A stretch of DNA of 62,886 nucleotides from Paraburkholderia sp. GTDB taxonomy: Bacteria; Pseudomonadota; Gammaproteobacteria; Burkholderiales; Burkholderiaceae. The stretch covers positions 1-62,886 of the forward strand of contig NZ_SCRP01000019.1 of assembly GCF_004298475.1 (NCBI RefSeq), read 5' to 3'. The first letter of the stretch is position 1; every line of letters begins with the position of its first letter. A model generated the notes under the pieces. It did no database searches. It saw only the letters and a program-made list of their open reading frames with translations, and was not told the DNA's origin. The translations under genes and the position numbers were made by a program. Below, one piece after another: positions 54,025 to 62,701 of this stretch.

Positions 54025-55599
54025 TCAGAAGCCGTGCAGGATTGCCGCCGCGCCAAGGGCGGCGCCGCACAGCGCGCAGGCGATCAGCAAGGCGCGCGTG
54101 CGCCGTTGCTCGCGGATCAACCCGGCCACGACGCCGGTACGCGGGCCAGCCGTGGCCGCGCCGTGGATGCCCGGCGTTTTCGCATGATGCTGGAGGTAGT
54201 GAAAAACGAGCTGCGGCACGCGCGGCGCGACTTGCGCGAGATGAGGGAATTCCTGCGATAGCCGCCGGATCCAGCCGCGATGATCGAGATCGCGCTGCGC
54301 AATGCCGGCGAGCGTGCGCTCGGCGATGCCCCAGGCGTCGACGTCCGGATGAATCGTGCGCGCCAGTTCCTCGGCCTGGGCAAACGCGCGCTGCGCGGCG
54401 GCGAGTCGCGGCGACACTGCACCGCCGAACGGCTGCACCACGTGCAGCAAATGATGAAACAGGTCGCCCGCGCTGCGCGCGTCGGCGCTGTTCGCGAAGT
54501 GCGCCTCCGAGCGCGTGCGCAGTTCCGCCTCGATCTGTTCCTTGCGCGCGTGCGCGGGAACGTGCCCGGCGGCGCTGTGCAGATCGGCGAGCCTGCCATA
54601 GTCCTGCTGGAACAGCGCCGTCGCGCCGTGGACGAAGAACTCGCGCTCCGGCGACGAAAGGCTCGTCATCAGCGTCGATCCCGCGAACACGAGGCGCCCG
54701 AGCGTCGGCGGCTCGATGCTGACCGCGATGCGGCGCGCGTCGAGCGTCGCATGAAAGAACCCGTGCTCGAAAGCCTGCTGCGTGACGACTTCGACCAGAT
54801 GCACGGCGACGCGCGTCGCGTTGATGCGATGCCCGGCGAGACCGGCGATGTCGGTAACCGGCACCGAGTCGATGTGCTGGACCGCGAGCGTGTGCGGCGT
54901 GCACAAGTCCCAGATCACGTCGGGCACGACGACACGCGGATTCCTCTCGAGCTGGTGGCCCGACTGGCTCATATTTGCCGCCTGGGCGCGCAGATCGAAG
55001 CGGTGTTGCAGGTCGTTGCGCAGATCGAGCGCCAGGTCGTGCAGCTGCAGCGTGCGCGCCGCGCGCGAGAACCGCTCGAACCAGCGCGCGACGACGCACA
55101 GCAGCAGGGCATCCTCGTCGACTTCCTCGATGTGGTCGGCGCGCAGCACGCGCAGTGTCACCGTCCGATGGCCGTTGAGCGGCAGCGCGAGCCGCGCGAT
55201 GTGCGTCTGTTCACACCAGCCGTGATGGATGGGCGTGGGGTCGATCGATGCGAACAGTGTCTGCGGCGGTTTGCCGAGCGCGGCATGCAGCGCCGAGTCG
55301 AGCGCATCGGGCGTGAGCGGGGCGTCGAAATGTTCGAGGGCTTCGATGCTGTCGTGCAGCGTCATCGCGGCGAGGTCGGGCCGTGTCGCGAGTGTCTGCG
55401 CAAACGCAGCCGCAAGCGGTGCGAGACGCGGCAGCGCGCCATGCAGGCTCGCGGTGAGGCGCGCATCGTCGCGCATGCGCGACGCGAGCGAGACGAACCA
55501 GTGCAGCTTGTGATGTTCGGGCGCGGTGAGCCAGATCAGCCTGACGCCATAGCGCAGCGCACAAAAGAGCAGCCGGAGTTGACGAAATAGTGATCGCAT
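54025..55599 (-). CDS. UbiB/ABC1-like pseudokinase
   Basis: 524 aa from ATG 55599 (MRSLFRQLRLLFCALRYGVR). It aligns with UbiB over nearly all its length, with two C-terminal membrane helices (ALLIACALCGAALGAAAIL). But every catalytic element is changed: KxGQ is AFAQ (65-68), the ATP-binding Lys region is VTLRVLR, HADxHxGN is HATLDARR (about 320), and the DFG/DCG Asp is VFAG. By contrast, the surroundings (GFFHA, QQDYGRLADLHSAAGHVP) are well kept. So it is probably a membrane-bound non-catalytic paralogue, perhaps binding a quinone lipid or a Coq-like partner. Confidence 0.82.
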   Translation of the reverse strand: MRSLFRQLRLLFCALRYGVRLIWLTAPEHHKLHWFVSLASRMRDDARLTASLHGALPRLAPLAAAFAQTLATRPDLAAMTLHDSIEALEHFDAPLTPDALDSALHAALGKPPQTLFASIDPTPIHHGWCEQTHIARLALPLNGHRTVTLRVLRADHIEEVDEDALLLCVVARWFERFSRAARTLQLHDLALDLRNDLQHRFDLRAQAANMSQSGHQLERNPRVVVPDVIWDLCTPHTLAVQHIDSVPVTDIAGLAGHRINATRVAVHLVEVVTQQAFEHGFFHATLDARRIAVSIEPPTLGRLVFAGSTLMTSLSSPEREFFVHGATALFQQDYGRLADLHSAAGHVPAHARKEQIEAELRTRSEAHFANSADARSAGDLFHHLLHVVQPFGGAVSPRLAAAQRAFAQAEELARTIHPDVDAWGIAERTLAGIAQRDLDHRGWIRRLSQEFPHLAQVAPRVPQLVFHYLQHHAKTPGIHGAATAGPRTGVVAGLIREQRRTRALLIACALCGAALGAAAILHGF

Positions 55600-55782
55600 T
55601 GGCACAGCAGTCGATGGAGCGCGTGCCGGTCGCAAGCGCGCACGGCAAAGGGCGAGAGTAGCAGGGATAGACACGCGATGGCAGTGCCGCCGCGCCTGCG
55701 TAATACAATACCGCGACCATTCGGGGCGACCACGCGACCACGCGACCACATTCGGCCGCCGTTCCGGATCCGCGCGCTCCAG

Positions 55783-56553
55783 ATGCTTACCGAGAAGATG
55801 CTTGCAGAACAACGTCACCAATACATCCTGTTGCAAGTCAATAAAAGCGGCGCGCTTTCCGTAGCGGACCTCGTGCGCGAACTGAGCGTGTCGCGCGAAA
55901 CGATCCGGCGCGATCTGAACACGCTAGCCGCGCGCGGGTTGCTCGTCACCACGCATGGCGGGGCGCTTTCCAGCGACCGGCGCGAGCCCGATCTCGACGT
56001 GCGCGAAGCCTCGAACGCGAGCGCGAAGCGCGCCATCGGCGAACGCGCCGCCGAGTTCGTGCAGGACGGCGCATCGGTCATCATCGACTCGGGCAGCACG
56101 CCGCATGCCGTGGCGCGCGCGCTCACCGACCGCCATCGGCTGACCGTCTACACGAACGACTGGCGCATCGCCATGTTGCTCGGCCGCCGCAACGAGAACC
56201 GCGTGACGATGCTGGGCGGCGAGCTTTCCGATCACGAGGAAGCGACGTTCGGCCTCGATACTGTGCGGCAGCTCGACCAGTATCACGCCGATTTCGCCTT
56301 CGTCGGCGCGGGCGGCATTACCGCCGACGGCTGGCTGACCGACTACTCGCGCATGGTCGCGGAGGTGCGCAGCCGCATGCTGCTTGCGACGAGCTGCGCG
56401 ATCATCGTCGCCGATCATTCGAAGTTTGGTCGCGTGACGCCCGTGCGGATCAACGGATTCGAGCGTGCCCGGTACGTCATCACCGAACTGGCGCCGGAGA
56501 AATCGCTTGCGCGCGCAATCGTGGCGCGCGGGCCGGAACTGCTGGTCGCCTGA
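55783..56553 (+). CDS. DeoR-family transcriptional regulator
   Basis: 256 aa from ATG 55783 (or 55798). HTH with QVNKSGALSVADLVRELSVS and ETIRRDLNTL, the DeoR signature; C-terminal sugar-phosphate-isomerase-like sensor with DSGSTPHAVARAL, MLGGEL and the FVGAGGITADGW stretch. It lies directly upstream, in the same direction, of the 2-aminoethylphosphonate importer genes and may regulate them, although DeoR proteins usually respond to phosphorylated sugars. Confidence 0.9.
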   Translation: MLTEKMLAEQRHQYILLQVNKSGALSVADLVRELSVSRETIRRDLNTLAARGLLVTTHGGALSSDRREPDLDVREASNASAKRAIGERAAEFVQDGASVIIDSGSTPHAVARALTDRHRLTVYTNDWRIAMLLGRRNENRVTMLGGELSDHEEATFGLDTVRQLDQYHADFAFVGAGGITADGWLTDYSRMVAEVRSRMLLATSCAIIVADHSKFGRVTPVRINGFERARYVITELAPEKSLARAIVARGPELLVA

Positions 56554-56746
56554 GGCGCGCGCGGCGCTTTCCATTCGCCGGTCATCTCGACCCGGCACAT
56601 TCATCTCTCCCGACGTGCACTGGCACTGGCATTTGCGTCAGCCAGTGTTCCGGCGTGCCCGCGCCCTTTCGCTAGCCCTTTTCTGTAGACAAACGCGTGC
56701 CTGCACGGCGGCACATTGCGCCGTCTCATATGTCGTTAATTGGCAA

Positions 56747-56776
56747 TTTGTGGATTTTGTTGCAAAACGCCACAAA
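56747..56776. promoter_or_regulatory. 30-bp interrupted dyad upstream of phnS
   Basis: TTTGTGG-A-TTTTG-TTG-CAAAA-CG-CCACAAA: both outer (7 bp) and inner (5 bp) arms pair. Its size and position, 250 bases before phnS, suit an operator for the upstream DeoR or downstream GntR regulator. Confidence 0.5.
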
Positions 56777-56804
56777 AGTCATGTCGCTGTCATGGAAGTC
56801 TGTG
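56776..56804 (+). promoter_or_regulatory. Possible PhoB box upstream of phnS
   Basis: AAGTCAT-GTCG-CTGTCAT gives 7-base repeats with an 11-base period (GTCAT at 56778 and 56789); the second unit is a perfect CTGTCAT, and a weak third (GTCTGTG) follows. It matches the Pho-box plan but the first unit is imperfect. Confidence 0.35.
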
Positions 56805-57024
56805 ATTCTTGCGGGGCCTGTTCTGACAGGGGCTGGCGCGCGGTGTGGATGGCTTTTCAGCGTGTGAGGTCAGTGATCGTTGTCAGGCGAGCCGGGCGGA
56901 TTGTAGACAATCCGTAATCCGCGCGGCAGCACACGGGAAATGCAGGCGGCACGATCCGCCGACGTTCGACTACACAAGCATCGGGTATCCCCGAGCAACC
57001 TGGTTTTTGCCTTCGGAGAGTGAC

Positions 57025-58110
57025 ATGAACCACCAGAATCCCCTTCGCGCGGATTTCGCCCGCAAGTTTCTGCCGATGCTTGCGGCCGCAATGATGCTCG
57101 AAGGCTTTGCCTTGAGCGCGCACGCTGCCGACGCAGTGGTGCTCTACACGGCCGACGGCCTCGAAAATCTCTATCGCGATGTGCTGCCTGCCTTCGAGAA
57201 GAAGGAAGGCGTCAAGGTGAACATCGTGACGGCCGGTAGCGGCGAAGTGGTGAATCGCGCAAACGTCGAAAAGGATTCGCCGAAAGCCGACGTTATCGTG
57301 ACGCTGCCGCCGTTCATCCAGCAGGCGGCGCAGAACGGCCTGCTGCAGCCGTACCAGAGCGTGAACTACAAGAATGTGCCGACGATCGCGAAGGCGCCGG
57401 ACGGTGCGTGGGCAACGTTCGTGAACAACTACTTCTCGTTCGCGATCAACCCGGAAGTCGTGAAGAACCCGCCGAAGACGTTTGCTGACCTGCTGCATCC
57501 CGACTACTCGGGCAAGGTTGCGTATTCGAACCCGGCAACGGCGGGCGACGGCATGGCCGTCATCATCCTGACGACTTCGCTGATGGGCGAAGACAAGGCA
57601 TTCGACTATCTGAAGAAGCTCGAACAGAGCGCCCGGTTCCACACGAAGGGCACGGGTTATCTCGACGTGCTGCTCTCGCGGAACGAAATCGCGGTGGCCA
57701 ACGGTGACCTGCAGATGGACCTCGACGACGCAGCGAACGGCGGCCTCTCGCTCAAGCCGATCTTTCTCGCGGCCGATGCCAGCGGCCATCCGACCACGTT
57801 CCAGCTGCCGTATGCGATCGGCCTGATCAAGAGCGGCCCGAACCAGGCGGAAGGCAAGAAGCTGATCGACTATCTGATGTCGACCGAAGTGCAGTCGAAG
57901 GTGCCGGATATTTTCGGCATCCCGGGCCGCACGGACGTGGCGCTCGCGGGCAAGAACGGCGAAGCGGTCAAGCAGGCGATTGCGGGCGTGAAGCTGGTTT
58001 CGGTGGACTGGAACCACGTGATGGCGAAAAAGGCTGACTGGACCACGCGCTGGAAGAACGAAGTGATCGGCTCGTCGGGCAAGCAGACCGAGGTCGTGAA
58101 GCCGCAATAA
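57025..58110 (+). CDS. phnS: 2-aminoethylphosphonate ABC transporter, substrate-binding protein
   Basis: 361 aa from ATG 57025 (CGGAGAGTGAC before it). Signal peptide ending LSAHAA (about 35). Iron/spermidine-type periplasmic-binding fold: VVLYTADGLENLYRDVLPAF at the mature N-terminus, which is the hallmark 'YTA(D/E)GLEN' of PhnS-type proteins, GYLDVLLSRNEIAVANGDLQ in the hinge region. Binds 2-aminoethylphosphonate and delivers it to PhnTUV. Separated from phnT by 176 bases with hairpins. Confidence 0.88.
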   Translation: MNHQNPLRADFARKFLPMLAAAMMLEGFALSAHAADAVVLYTADGLENLYRDVLPAFEKKEGVKVNIVTAGSGEVVNRANVEKDSPKADVIVTLPPFIQQAAQNGLLQPYQSVNYKNVPTIAKAPDGAWATFVNNYFSFAINPEVVKNPPKTFADLLHPDYSGKVAYSNPATAGDGMAVIILTTSLMGEDKAFDYLKKLEQSARFHTKGTGYLDVLLSRNEIAVANGDLQMDLDDAANGGLSLKPIFLAADASGHPTTFQLPYAIGLIKSGPNQAEGKKLIDYLMSTEVQSKVPDIFGIPGRTDVALAGKNGEAVKQAIAGVKLVSVDWNHVMAKKADWTTRWKNEVIGSSGKQTEVVKPQ

Positions 58111-58143
58111 GCCTTCGGGCTGTGCGTCGGTCACGTTGTACGG

Positions 58144-58185
58144 GACCGGAGTCGGGGCGTAGCGCCGGCTCCGGTCGATAGTTTT
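58144..58185 (+). terminator. Hairpin with T-run between phnS and phnT
   Basis: GACCGGAG (58144-58151) pairs with CTCCGGTC (58169-58176), with an inner GGCG/CGCC stem, followed by GATAGTTTT. Probably a partial terminator that lets the binding protein be made in excess over the membrane parts. Confidence 0.6.
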
Positions 58186-58186
58186 G

Positions 58187-58274
58187 GATGGGACTAAGCG
58201 CTGAAGCGCCAGGTCCCATCGACAGCTTTGCATGGGATGGGACTAAGCGCTGAAGCGCCAAGTCCCATCGACAG
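58187..58274 (+). repeat. Two 39-bp hairpin repeats in the phnS-phnT gap
   Basis: Copies at 58187-58225 and 58236-58274 differ at one base. Each folds as GATGGGACT, AA, GCGC-TGAA-GCGC, CA, AGTCCCATC: an 8-9 bp outer stem and a 4-bp inner stem with a TGAA tetraloop. The period is 49 bases, and the flanking TCGAYAGYTTTG is also repeated. The end of the second copy supplies the ACAGGAG ribosome site of phnT. Confidence 0.9.
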
Positions 58275-58286
58275 GAGACGATCCCG

Positions 58287-59393
58287 GTGAATACCGCAAG
58301 CCTTGCGCCGTCCGGCATGACGGGCGAAACAAGTGCGATTGGCGCGATGGGCGCACTGCAGGCCGCAGGCGCCGCAGGTGTGCAGATCGACCATCTGAGC
58401 GTGCGCTTCGGCACGCGCACTGTCCTCGACGACCTGTCGCTCACGATCCGCCGCGGCGAACTGTTGACCGTGCTCGGCCGCAGCGGTTGTGGCAAGACCA
58501 CGCTGCTGCGCTTCATCGCCGGATTCATCGAAGCCGATGGACTTTCCGGCTCGCTTACGGTCGCAGGCCGCGATCTGACCCATGTGCCGCCGCACCGCCG
58601 CAACCTCGGCCTGTTGTTTCAGAGCTATGCGCTCTTCCCGCACTTGACGGTGTTCGAGAACGTCGCGTTCGGACTCAAGGCGCGCAAGGTGCCCGCGCGC
58701 GACATCGCCCGCCGCGTAGCCGACGCGCTCAAGCTCGTGCAACTCGGCGACGCGGGTCACGTCATGCCCGCGCAACTCTCGGGCGGCATGCAGCAGCGCG
58801 TGGCGCTCGCTCGCGCGCTTGTGATCGAGCCGGACGTGCTGCTGCTCGACGAGCCGCTTTCGGCTCTCGACGCCAATCTGCGCGCTTCGGTGCGCTCCGA
58901 ACTCAAGGCGCTCCACGAGCGTCTGCCCGACCTGACCATCGTGTGCGTCACACACGACCAGGACGATGCGCTGGTGCTCTCCGACCGCACGCTGCTGATG
59001 CGCGACGGCCGCATCGCGCAACTCGGCACGCCGCAGGAGCTCTACGACACGCCGAACGACGCGTACGGCGCGCGCTATCTCGGCGCGGCGAACCTGCTGC
59101 CGCCGAACATCGTGTTTCCGGTCGGCGATCCGCGTCACGACATGCGCGACAAGCTCGCCTGCCTGCGCCCGGAAAGCTTGCGCATCGTGAAGCTCGGCGA
59201 AGGCGCGCTGCACGGCACGATCGAATCGGTCGAATGGTATGGCGCGGTGCTGTCGGTTCCGGTGCTGCTCGACGCGATGCCGAACGAGCCGGTTCTTGTC
59301 ACCATGCAGCGCGGCCACGGCGTGATGCCGGAAAAAGGCCTGCGCGTATCCCTGCGTTACGAGGCAGACGATGTCGTCCTTGTTCACCCCTGA
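58287..59393 (+). CDS. phnT: 2-aminoethylphosphonate ABC transporter, ATP-binding protein
   Basis: 368 aa from GTG 58287 (ACAGGAGACGATCCCG before it). Walker A GRSGCGKTTLL (about 67), Q-loop LLFQSYALFP, signature LSGGMQQRVALARAL (about 167), Walker B VLLLDEPLSALD, H-loop VTHDQDDAL. A C-terminal TOBE-like extension (about 265-368) is as in the spermidine/phosphonate group. An extra N-terminal 30 residues, Ala/Gly-rich, precede the core. It overlaps phnU by 23 bases. Confidence 0.9.
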   Translation: MNTASLAPSGMTGETSAIGAMGALQAAGAAGVQIDHLSVRFGTRTVLDDLSLTIRRGELLTVLGRSGCGKTTLLRFIAGFIEADGLSGSLTVAGRDLTHVPPHRRNLGLLFQSYALFPHLTVFENVAFGLKARKVPARDIARRVADALKLVQLGDAGHVMPAQLSGGMQQRVALARALVIEPDVLLLDEPLSALDANLRASVRSELKALHERLPDLTIVCVTHDQDDALVLSDRTLLMRDGRIAQLGTPQELYDTPNDAYGARYLGAANLLPPNIVFPVGDPRHDMRDKLACLRPESLRIVKLGEGALHGTIESVEWYGAVLSVPVLLDAMPNEPVLVTMQRGHGVMPEKGLRVSLRYEADDVVLVHP

Positions 59394-60288
59394 AGCGGCG
59401 AGCCTGAAGCCGCGCGACGCCGATGCGCACGCGGTCGTCGCGCACCGCCGCGAGCGGCGCGCGCAGTGGCACATCGCATTCCTGCTCGTGTTCGTGCTCG
59501 GGCCGATTGTCGTGTATCCGCTCGTGCGTCTCGTGCTGTTGAGCCTGACTGGCGCGCACGGATTGAGCTTCGATGCGTACGCATCGTTCTTCGGCAACCC
59601 CGATACGCGCGGCGTCATCGCCACGACGCTGTGGATCCTGTGTGTGAGCGCGGGCCTGGCTTCGGTGCTCGGCGTCGCGCTGGCCGCGATCCTGTTCTTC
59701 AAGCCGTTTCCTGGCGCACGCCTCGTCACGCGCTTTCTCGAACTGTTCGTGGCGTTCCCGTCGTTTCTCGTCGCCTTTACGCTGATTTTCCTGTACGGCT
59801 CGGAGGGCTCGGTGAGCATCGGCTTGCAGCGCCTCTTTCATCTGCAAGCGCCGCCGCTCGATTTTCTGTTCGGCATGGGCGGCGTGATTCTCGCGGAAGT
59901 CGTGTTTTACGCGCCATTCGTCGTGCGCCCGACGCTCGCCGCATTTGCGCTGCTCGACATGCGCCTGATCGAAGCTGCGCGCAGTCTCGGCGCGAATACG
60001 CGGATGGTTGCTGTGCGCGTGATTCTGCCGCTTGCGTGGCCGGGCATCGCGGCAGGCACGATTCTGTGTTTCCTGCTGACGTTCAACGAGTTCGGCATTC
60101 TGCTCGTGCTTGGCAGCGCGCATCTCGTCACGCTGCCGGTTGCGATCTATAGTGCGGCAACCGTCGACCTCGATCTGCCGACCGCGGCCGCAGGTGCCGT
60201 CGTCATGCTTGCGATGTCGCTCTCTTTATATGCGTTCTACCGGCGCGTGAACCGCCGCAGCCAGGGAGGTGCTCGCCATGGCCGCTAA
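59371..60288 (+). CDS. phnU: 2-aminoethylphosphonate ABC transporter, permease 1
   Basis: 305 aa, six predicted helices with the BPD permease EAA loop in EAARSLGANTRMVAVRVILP (about 201-220). The N-terminal 35 residues are hydrophilic and include a basic ERRAQW stretch. Paired with the next gene to form the membrane pore of the importer. Confidence 0.9.
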   Translation: MSSLFTPEAASLKPRDADAHAVVAHRRERRAQWHIAFLLVFVLGPIVVYPLVRLVLLSLTGAHGLSFDAYASFFGNPDTRGVIATTLWILCVSAGLASVLGVALAAILFFKPFPGARLVTRFLELFVAFPSFLVAFTLIFLYGSEGSVSIGLQRLFHLQAPPLDFLFGMGGVILAEVVFYAPFVVRPTLAAFALLDMRLIEAARSLGANTRMVAVRVILPLAWPGIAAGTILCFLLTFNEFGILLVLGSAHLVTLPVAIYSAATVDLDLPTAAAGAVVMLAMSLSLYAFYRRVNRRSQGGARHGR

Positions 60289-61141
60289 TCCCGATCGAAT
60301 CGCACTGCCGCCGCTGCATCACCGCGTAAGACCCGTCGAGCGCAGCCTCGCCGCACGGATCGCGGGCGGCGTGCTGCTCGGTTTTGCTGCGCTACTGTGT
60401 TTCTGGCTCTTCGTGCTGCCGGTGATCGTCGTGGCGCTGTCGAGCGTCGCATCGCACTGGTCCGGCACGATCTTCCCGGATGGCTTCAGCATGCGCTGGT
60501 TCGAGCGCCTCGGTTCGCGCGACTTCGATGCACTCGCAACGAGTCTCGAAGTCGGCTTCGGCGTGGCGGTGCTCGGCACAGCGCTGGGACTCTGGCTCGC
60601 GCTGGCGCTGGAAGGGCGCGACCGGCGCGGCCTGGGTGCAGTCGTCGATACGCTCGCAATGGTGCCCAACGGCGTGCCGAGCGTCGTGCTCGGCCTCGCT
60701 GTGCTCATCGCCTATCACAAGGCGCCGCTGGATCTGTCCGGGTCTGCGGCGATCGTCGTGCTCGTGCAGCTCGCGCTGGTGCTGCCGTTCTGCTATCGCT
60801 GCGCGGCGGCTGCGTTGCGCCCCGAATTGACCGTCCTGCGCGAAGCTGCGGCGAGCCTCGGTGCGCCGCCGTCGATGGTGCTGCGCCGGGTCGTGCTGCC
60901 GCAACTCGTGCCGGCGATCCGCGCAAGTCTTGCGCTTGGTTTTGCGCTGTCGCTCGGTGAACTCGGCGCGACGCTCACGGTGTATCCGCCGGGATTCGCG
61001 ACGGTGCCGATCGTCGTCGTGGGCGCGGTCGAGCGCGGCTATTACCTGCCGGCGTCGGCGCTGTCGCTGATTCTGCTGATCGTGTCGCTGGCGGCGCTGC
61101 TGCTGATCGCGGCACGGGTGCCGCGCCGCCGTGCGGACTAA
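60278..61141 (+). CDS. phnV: 2-aminoethylphosphonate ABC transporter, permease 2
   Basis: 287 aa from ATG 60278 with GGGAGG before it (the frame also opens with GTG 60269). Six helices, EAA loop in REAAASLGAPPSMVLRRVVL (about 188-207). Overlaps phnU by 11 bases. Second pore subunit. Confidence 0.9.
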   Translation: MAANPDRIALPPLHHRVRPVERSLAARIAGGVLLGFAALLCFWLFVLPVIVVALSSVASHWSGTIFPDGFSMRWFERLGSRDFDALATSLEVGFGVAVLGTALGLWLALALEGRDRRGLGAVVDTLAMVPNGVPSVVLGLAVLIAYHKAPLDLSGSAAIVVLVQLALVLPFCYRCAAAALRPELTVLREAAASLGAPPSMVLRRVVLPQLVPAIRASLALGFALSLGELGATLTVYPPGFATVPIVVVGAVERGYYLPASALSLILLIVSLAALLLIAARVPRRRAD

Positions 61142-61149
61142 TCGAATGA

Positions 61150-61851
61150 ATGGCGCAGCGTACGCAGGACTTCGCCAGCGCTTTGTGGACGAACGGCACG
61201 ATGCTTGATCGAGACGCTGTTACGCCGATTGAGACATCGCACCAGCACTCGCTGAGCGAATTCGTGCGCGGCGAGATTGAGCGGCGCATCGCGGCAGGCC
61301 TGCTCGCGCCGGGCGACAAGCTCAACGAGGCGGCATGGGCGGCGCTGTTGCGGGTTTCGCGCGGACCGGTGCGTGAGGCATTCCGCGCGCTGGAGCAGGC
61401 GGGGCTCGTGCGTAACGAAAAGCATCGCGGCGTGTTTGTGCGCAGCGTTTCGGTCGCCGAGGCTGCGGAACTGGGCGTGGTGCGGACGATTCTGGAAGAG
61501 GCGGCGTGCAGGATGCTGGCCGCGCGGATCGATGCGGCTCAGGTCGCGGTGCTGCGCGAGTGGCTGGGTGCGATGCGCGACGCGCTCGTGCGCGAGGATC
61601 GTGCAGCGTATGGCCGCGCGTGCGATGCGTTTCGTGATGCGCTCGTTGCCGCGGCGGGTAATCAGAAGCTGCATGAAACGTATCGACGGTGCGTGGGCGA
61701 GCTGTGCCTGTCGCGGGCCATGCCGCCTGAGGACGACACGATGGAGGTATCGTATGCTGCGCACCGTGCGATCCTGAATGCGCTGGCAACGCGCAACGCC
61801 GACGATGCCGCTGCGCTGATGCGCTCGCAGGGCGGCGCGTGCGCGTGGTGA
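61150..61851 (+). CDS. GntR-family (FadR/FCD-type) regulator of the phosphonate cluster
   Basis: 233 aa from ATG 61150 (or 61201), 8 bases after phnV. N-terminal winged HTH with LSEFVRGEIERRIAAGLLAP and AALLRVSRGPVREAFRALE; all-helical FCD ligand domain with histidines (KLHETYRRC; SYAAHRAIL) that may hold a metal. Its position between importer and oxygenase genes makes it the likely 2-aminoethylphosphonate-pathway regulator, as in related clusters. Confidence 0.88.
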   Translation: MAQRTQDFASALWTNGTMLDRDAVTPIETSHQHSLSEFVRGEIERRIAAGLLAPGDKLNEAAWAALLRVSRGPVREAFRALEQAGLVRNEKHRGVFVRSVSVAEAAELGVVRTILEEAACRMLAARIDAAQVAVLREWLGAMRDALVREDRAAYGRACDAFRDALVAAAGNQKLHETYRRCVGELCLSRAMPPEDDTMEVSYAAHRAILNALATRNADDAAALMRSQGGACAW

Positions 61852-61915
61852 GCGGCGACGAATGTGGAGGGCGGCGGCGCGCGCCGTTGCCATCGAAAAA
61901 AGGGGGGAGTGAAGG

Positions 61916-62470
61916 ATGGCGCTGAGTCCGGCGGATATCAAGGGGCTGTTTGACGGCTACGGCGCGCTCGCCTACAGCGGCGAGCCGGTCACGCAACTGG
62001 AGCACGCGCTGCAAAGTGGCGCATTGGCCGAGGAGGCCGGAGCGAGCGAGGAACTGGTGGCGGCTGCGTTCCTGCATGATTTGGGCCATTTACTGAGCCG
62101 CCAGGGCGAGACGCCGACGAAACGCGGCATCGACGATCTCCATCAGTATTACGTGCTCTCGTTCCTGCGCCCTGTTTTACCGGACGCCGTGCTGGAGCCG
62201 ATCAAGCTGCACGTCGATGCCAAGCGCTACCTGTGCGCTACCGACGACGCGTATTTCCGTCTCCTGTCGGCCGACTCTGTGCGCAGCCTTGAATTGCAGG
62301 GTGGCATCTTTAACGCGGAGCAGTCGCGTGAATTCGCGCAGCGCCCATACGCAGACGATGCAATACGCCTGCGACGCTGGGACGATCTTGCCAAGGTGGC
62401 GGGCAAACCGACGCCGGGTCTCAATCACTTCCTGCGGATTATTGAACGCGTGATGCAGCGTCACTCATGA
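61916..62470 (+). CDS. phnZ: HD-domain phosphonate oxygenase, PhnZ-like
   Basis: 184 aa. HD-superfamily diiron oxygenase: VTQLEHALQSGALAEEAG (His of the first ligand, about 31), AAFLHDLGHLL (HD pair, about 55), LHQYY and IKLHVDAKRYLC (further His/Asp ligands). PhnZ cleaves (1-hydroxy-2-aminoethyl)phosphonate to glycine and phosphate, using substrate made by the Fe/2OG enzyme PhnY. PhnY is not in this window, so it must be elsewhere, or this enzyme uses another hydroxylated phosphonate. Cotranscribed with the GntR gene (64-base gap). Confidence 0.85.
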   Translation: MALSPADIKGLFDGYGALAYSGEPVTQLEHALQSGALAEEAGASEELVAAAFLHDLGHLLSRQGETPTKRGIDDLHQYYVLSFLRPVLPDAVLEPIKLHVDAKRYLCATDDAYFRLLSADSVRSLELQGGIFNAEQSREFAQRPYADDAIRLRRWDDLAKVAGKPTPGLNHFLRIIERVMQRHS

Positions 62471-62672
62471 TTTGAGTGCTGCCGAATCAGCGCATAAAGG
62501 TTTCGTTCGGGGCCTTTCAAAAAAAACCGCTTGCAAGAACGGATCGGGATCACTAGAATTTCGGTCTTTCGCGCTTTCGAGTAAGGCGCGGGGGAAGCGA
62601 AAGGCCCGAATGGGCGGGGATTTGCGGGTGGCAGCAGTTATGCCGGACAGGTTGAACGAAGTAAAAAACCTG

Positions 62673-62701
62673 TTGACAATAAACCTGATGATCTTCATAA
62701 T
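62673..62701 (+). promoter_or_regulatory. Ribosomal RNA operon promoter
   Basis: TTGACA (62673-62678) and CATAAT (62696-62701) with a 17-base spacer, a near-consensus sigma-70 promoter, with an AT-rich patch just upstream (GTAAAAAACC). It precedes a typical rrn leader. Confidence 0.85.

Larger units (their letters stand above)
56554..57024. other. Control region of the phn importer operon
   Basis: 470 bases with a small hairpin (ACGGCG ... CGCCGT, near 56706-56725), a 30-bp dyad (56747-56776) and a possible Pho box (56776-56804). No gene seen. Confidence 0.5.

Noticed and set aside
56621..56636. TGGCAC ... TTTGC before phnS as a sigma-54 promoter
   Set aside because: GG (56622-56623) and GC (56635-56636) are separated by 11 bases, not the required 10, and no sigma-54 activator gene is near.
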